NCBI RefSeq assembly: GCF_003347515.1
Contig: NZ_QEII01000318.1
Location: 82,994-146,993, forward strand
Reading direction: 5' to 3'
Source: Rhodoferax ferrireducens
Lineage (GTDB): Bacteria > Pseudomonadota > Gammaproteobacteria > Burkholderiales > Burkholderiaceae_C
Length of the DNA stretch: 64,000 bases
In this document: one piece after another, positions 63,865 through 64,000 of the stretch
Numbering within the stretch: the first letter of the stretch is position 1
Layout: each line of letters begins with the position of its first letter
Made by a program: the position numbers and the translations under genes
Notes under the pieces: model-generated
Seen by the model: the letters and a program-made list of their open reading frames with translations, nothing else
The model's database searches: none
Told to the model about the DNA's origin: nothing

Positions 63865-64000
63865 GACCGCTCCAGTTAAGGTTTGTAGGATGCCCGCCCG
63901 TGCAGGCGTTCAACATTGCTTTGCCTACTGACGCGGGTGGGCGTCGTATAAACCTCGATGGAGGAAACCGCGGCTGTGACCAATCTTGGCAGACCCAGCA

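Overview
The window reads as a GC-rich betaproteobacterial chromosome segment, most likely Comamonadaceae and plausibly Rhodoferax-like. This is inferred from gene content and protein character, not from a database search: an isc cluster, a form II RuBisCO with cbbQ/cbbO, a Cupriavidus-type cbb operon, intracellular PHB depolymerase, a sulfide-oxidation locus, and short interspersed repeats of a type I associate with this family. No CRISPR array, transposase, integrase or rRNA was found. One tRNA (Val, CAC) is present.

Layout. 1-4 kb: the end of pccB, a small helix-hairpin-helix protein, pccA and a methylmalonyl-CoA epimerase-like gene (propionyl-CoA to methylmalonyl-CoA). 4.2-9.5 kb: an overlapping three-gene unit for a 2-oxoacid (probably 2-oxoglutarate):ferredoxin/NADP oxidoreductase plus a CBS-domain protein. 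9.6-15 kb: a chemoreceptor with an unusual C-terminal Cache domain, an RnfB-like ferredoxin, PHB depolymerase and an aromatic/aspartate aminotransferase. 15-23.5 kb: uvrB, then iscR-iscS-iscU-iscA-hscB-hscA-fdx behind a good IscR operator, dnaQ and tRNA-Val. 23.6-29.6 kb: a sulfide/persulfide locus with an ArsR-type regulator, a secreted DsrE-like protein, flavocytochrome c sulfide dehydrogenase, cytochrome c4, a YeeE/YedE transporter, an MBL-fold hydrolase and a thioredoxin. 29.6-31.6 kb: a second chemoreceptor with a Crp/Fnr regulator.

31.6-51.1 kb is the carbon-fixation region. cbbM-cbbQ-cbbO lie on the minus strand. After a ParA-like ATPase, a FabG-type reductase and two lipoproteins comes cbbR, divergent from cbbY-E-F-P-T-Z-G-K-A, the Cupriavidus necator order without cbbLSX. 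A small cytochrome c follows. TNA-N7-TNA motifs matching the CbbR half-site pattern lie upstream of both cbbM and cbbY. Sulfide oxidation, a reductive-type 2-oxoacid oxidoreductase and the Calvin cycle together suggest a facultative chemolithoautotroph or mixotroph that also stores PHB.

51-64 kb: a GGDEF/EAL protein, a cupredoxin/LolA-like/SRPBCC set, a GNAT acetyltransferase, the very long NAD-dependent glutamate dehydrogenase, and then a less familiar stretch (60.5-64 kb): a PD-(D/E)XK-like protein, an unrecognised 546-residue protein with AT-richer codons, and a GIY-YIG-like protein, with strong palindromes between and after them.

The best candidate for something undescribed is a family of about 90-100 nt structured repeats. 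Four copies form two back-to-back pairs (1254-1475 and 34755-35017). Each has long outer arms that differ between copies yet pair within each copy, a second inner hairpin that also covaries, and an invariant purine-rich internal loop (GTCAAGGAGGA ... GGRGGACAYGA). One pair sits between cbbM and cbbQ. Two other short repeat families are also present, including one copy inside the pccA coding sequence.
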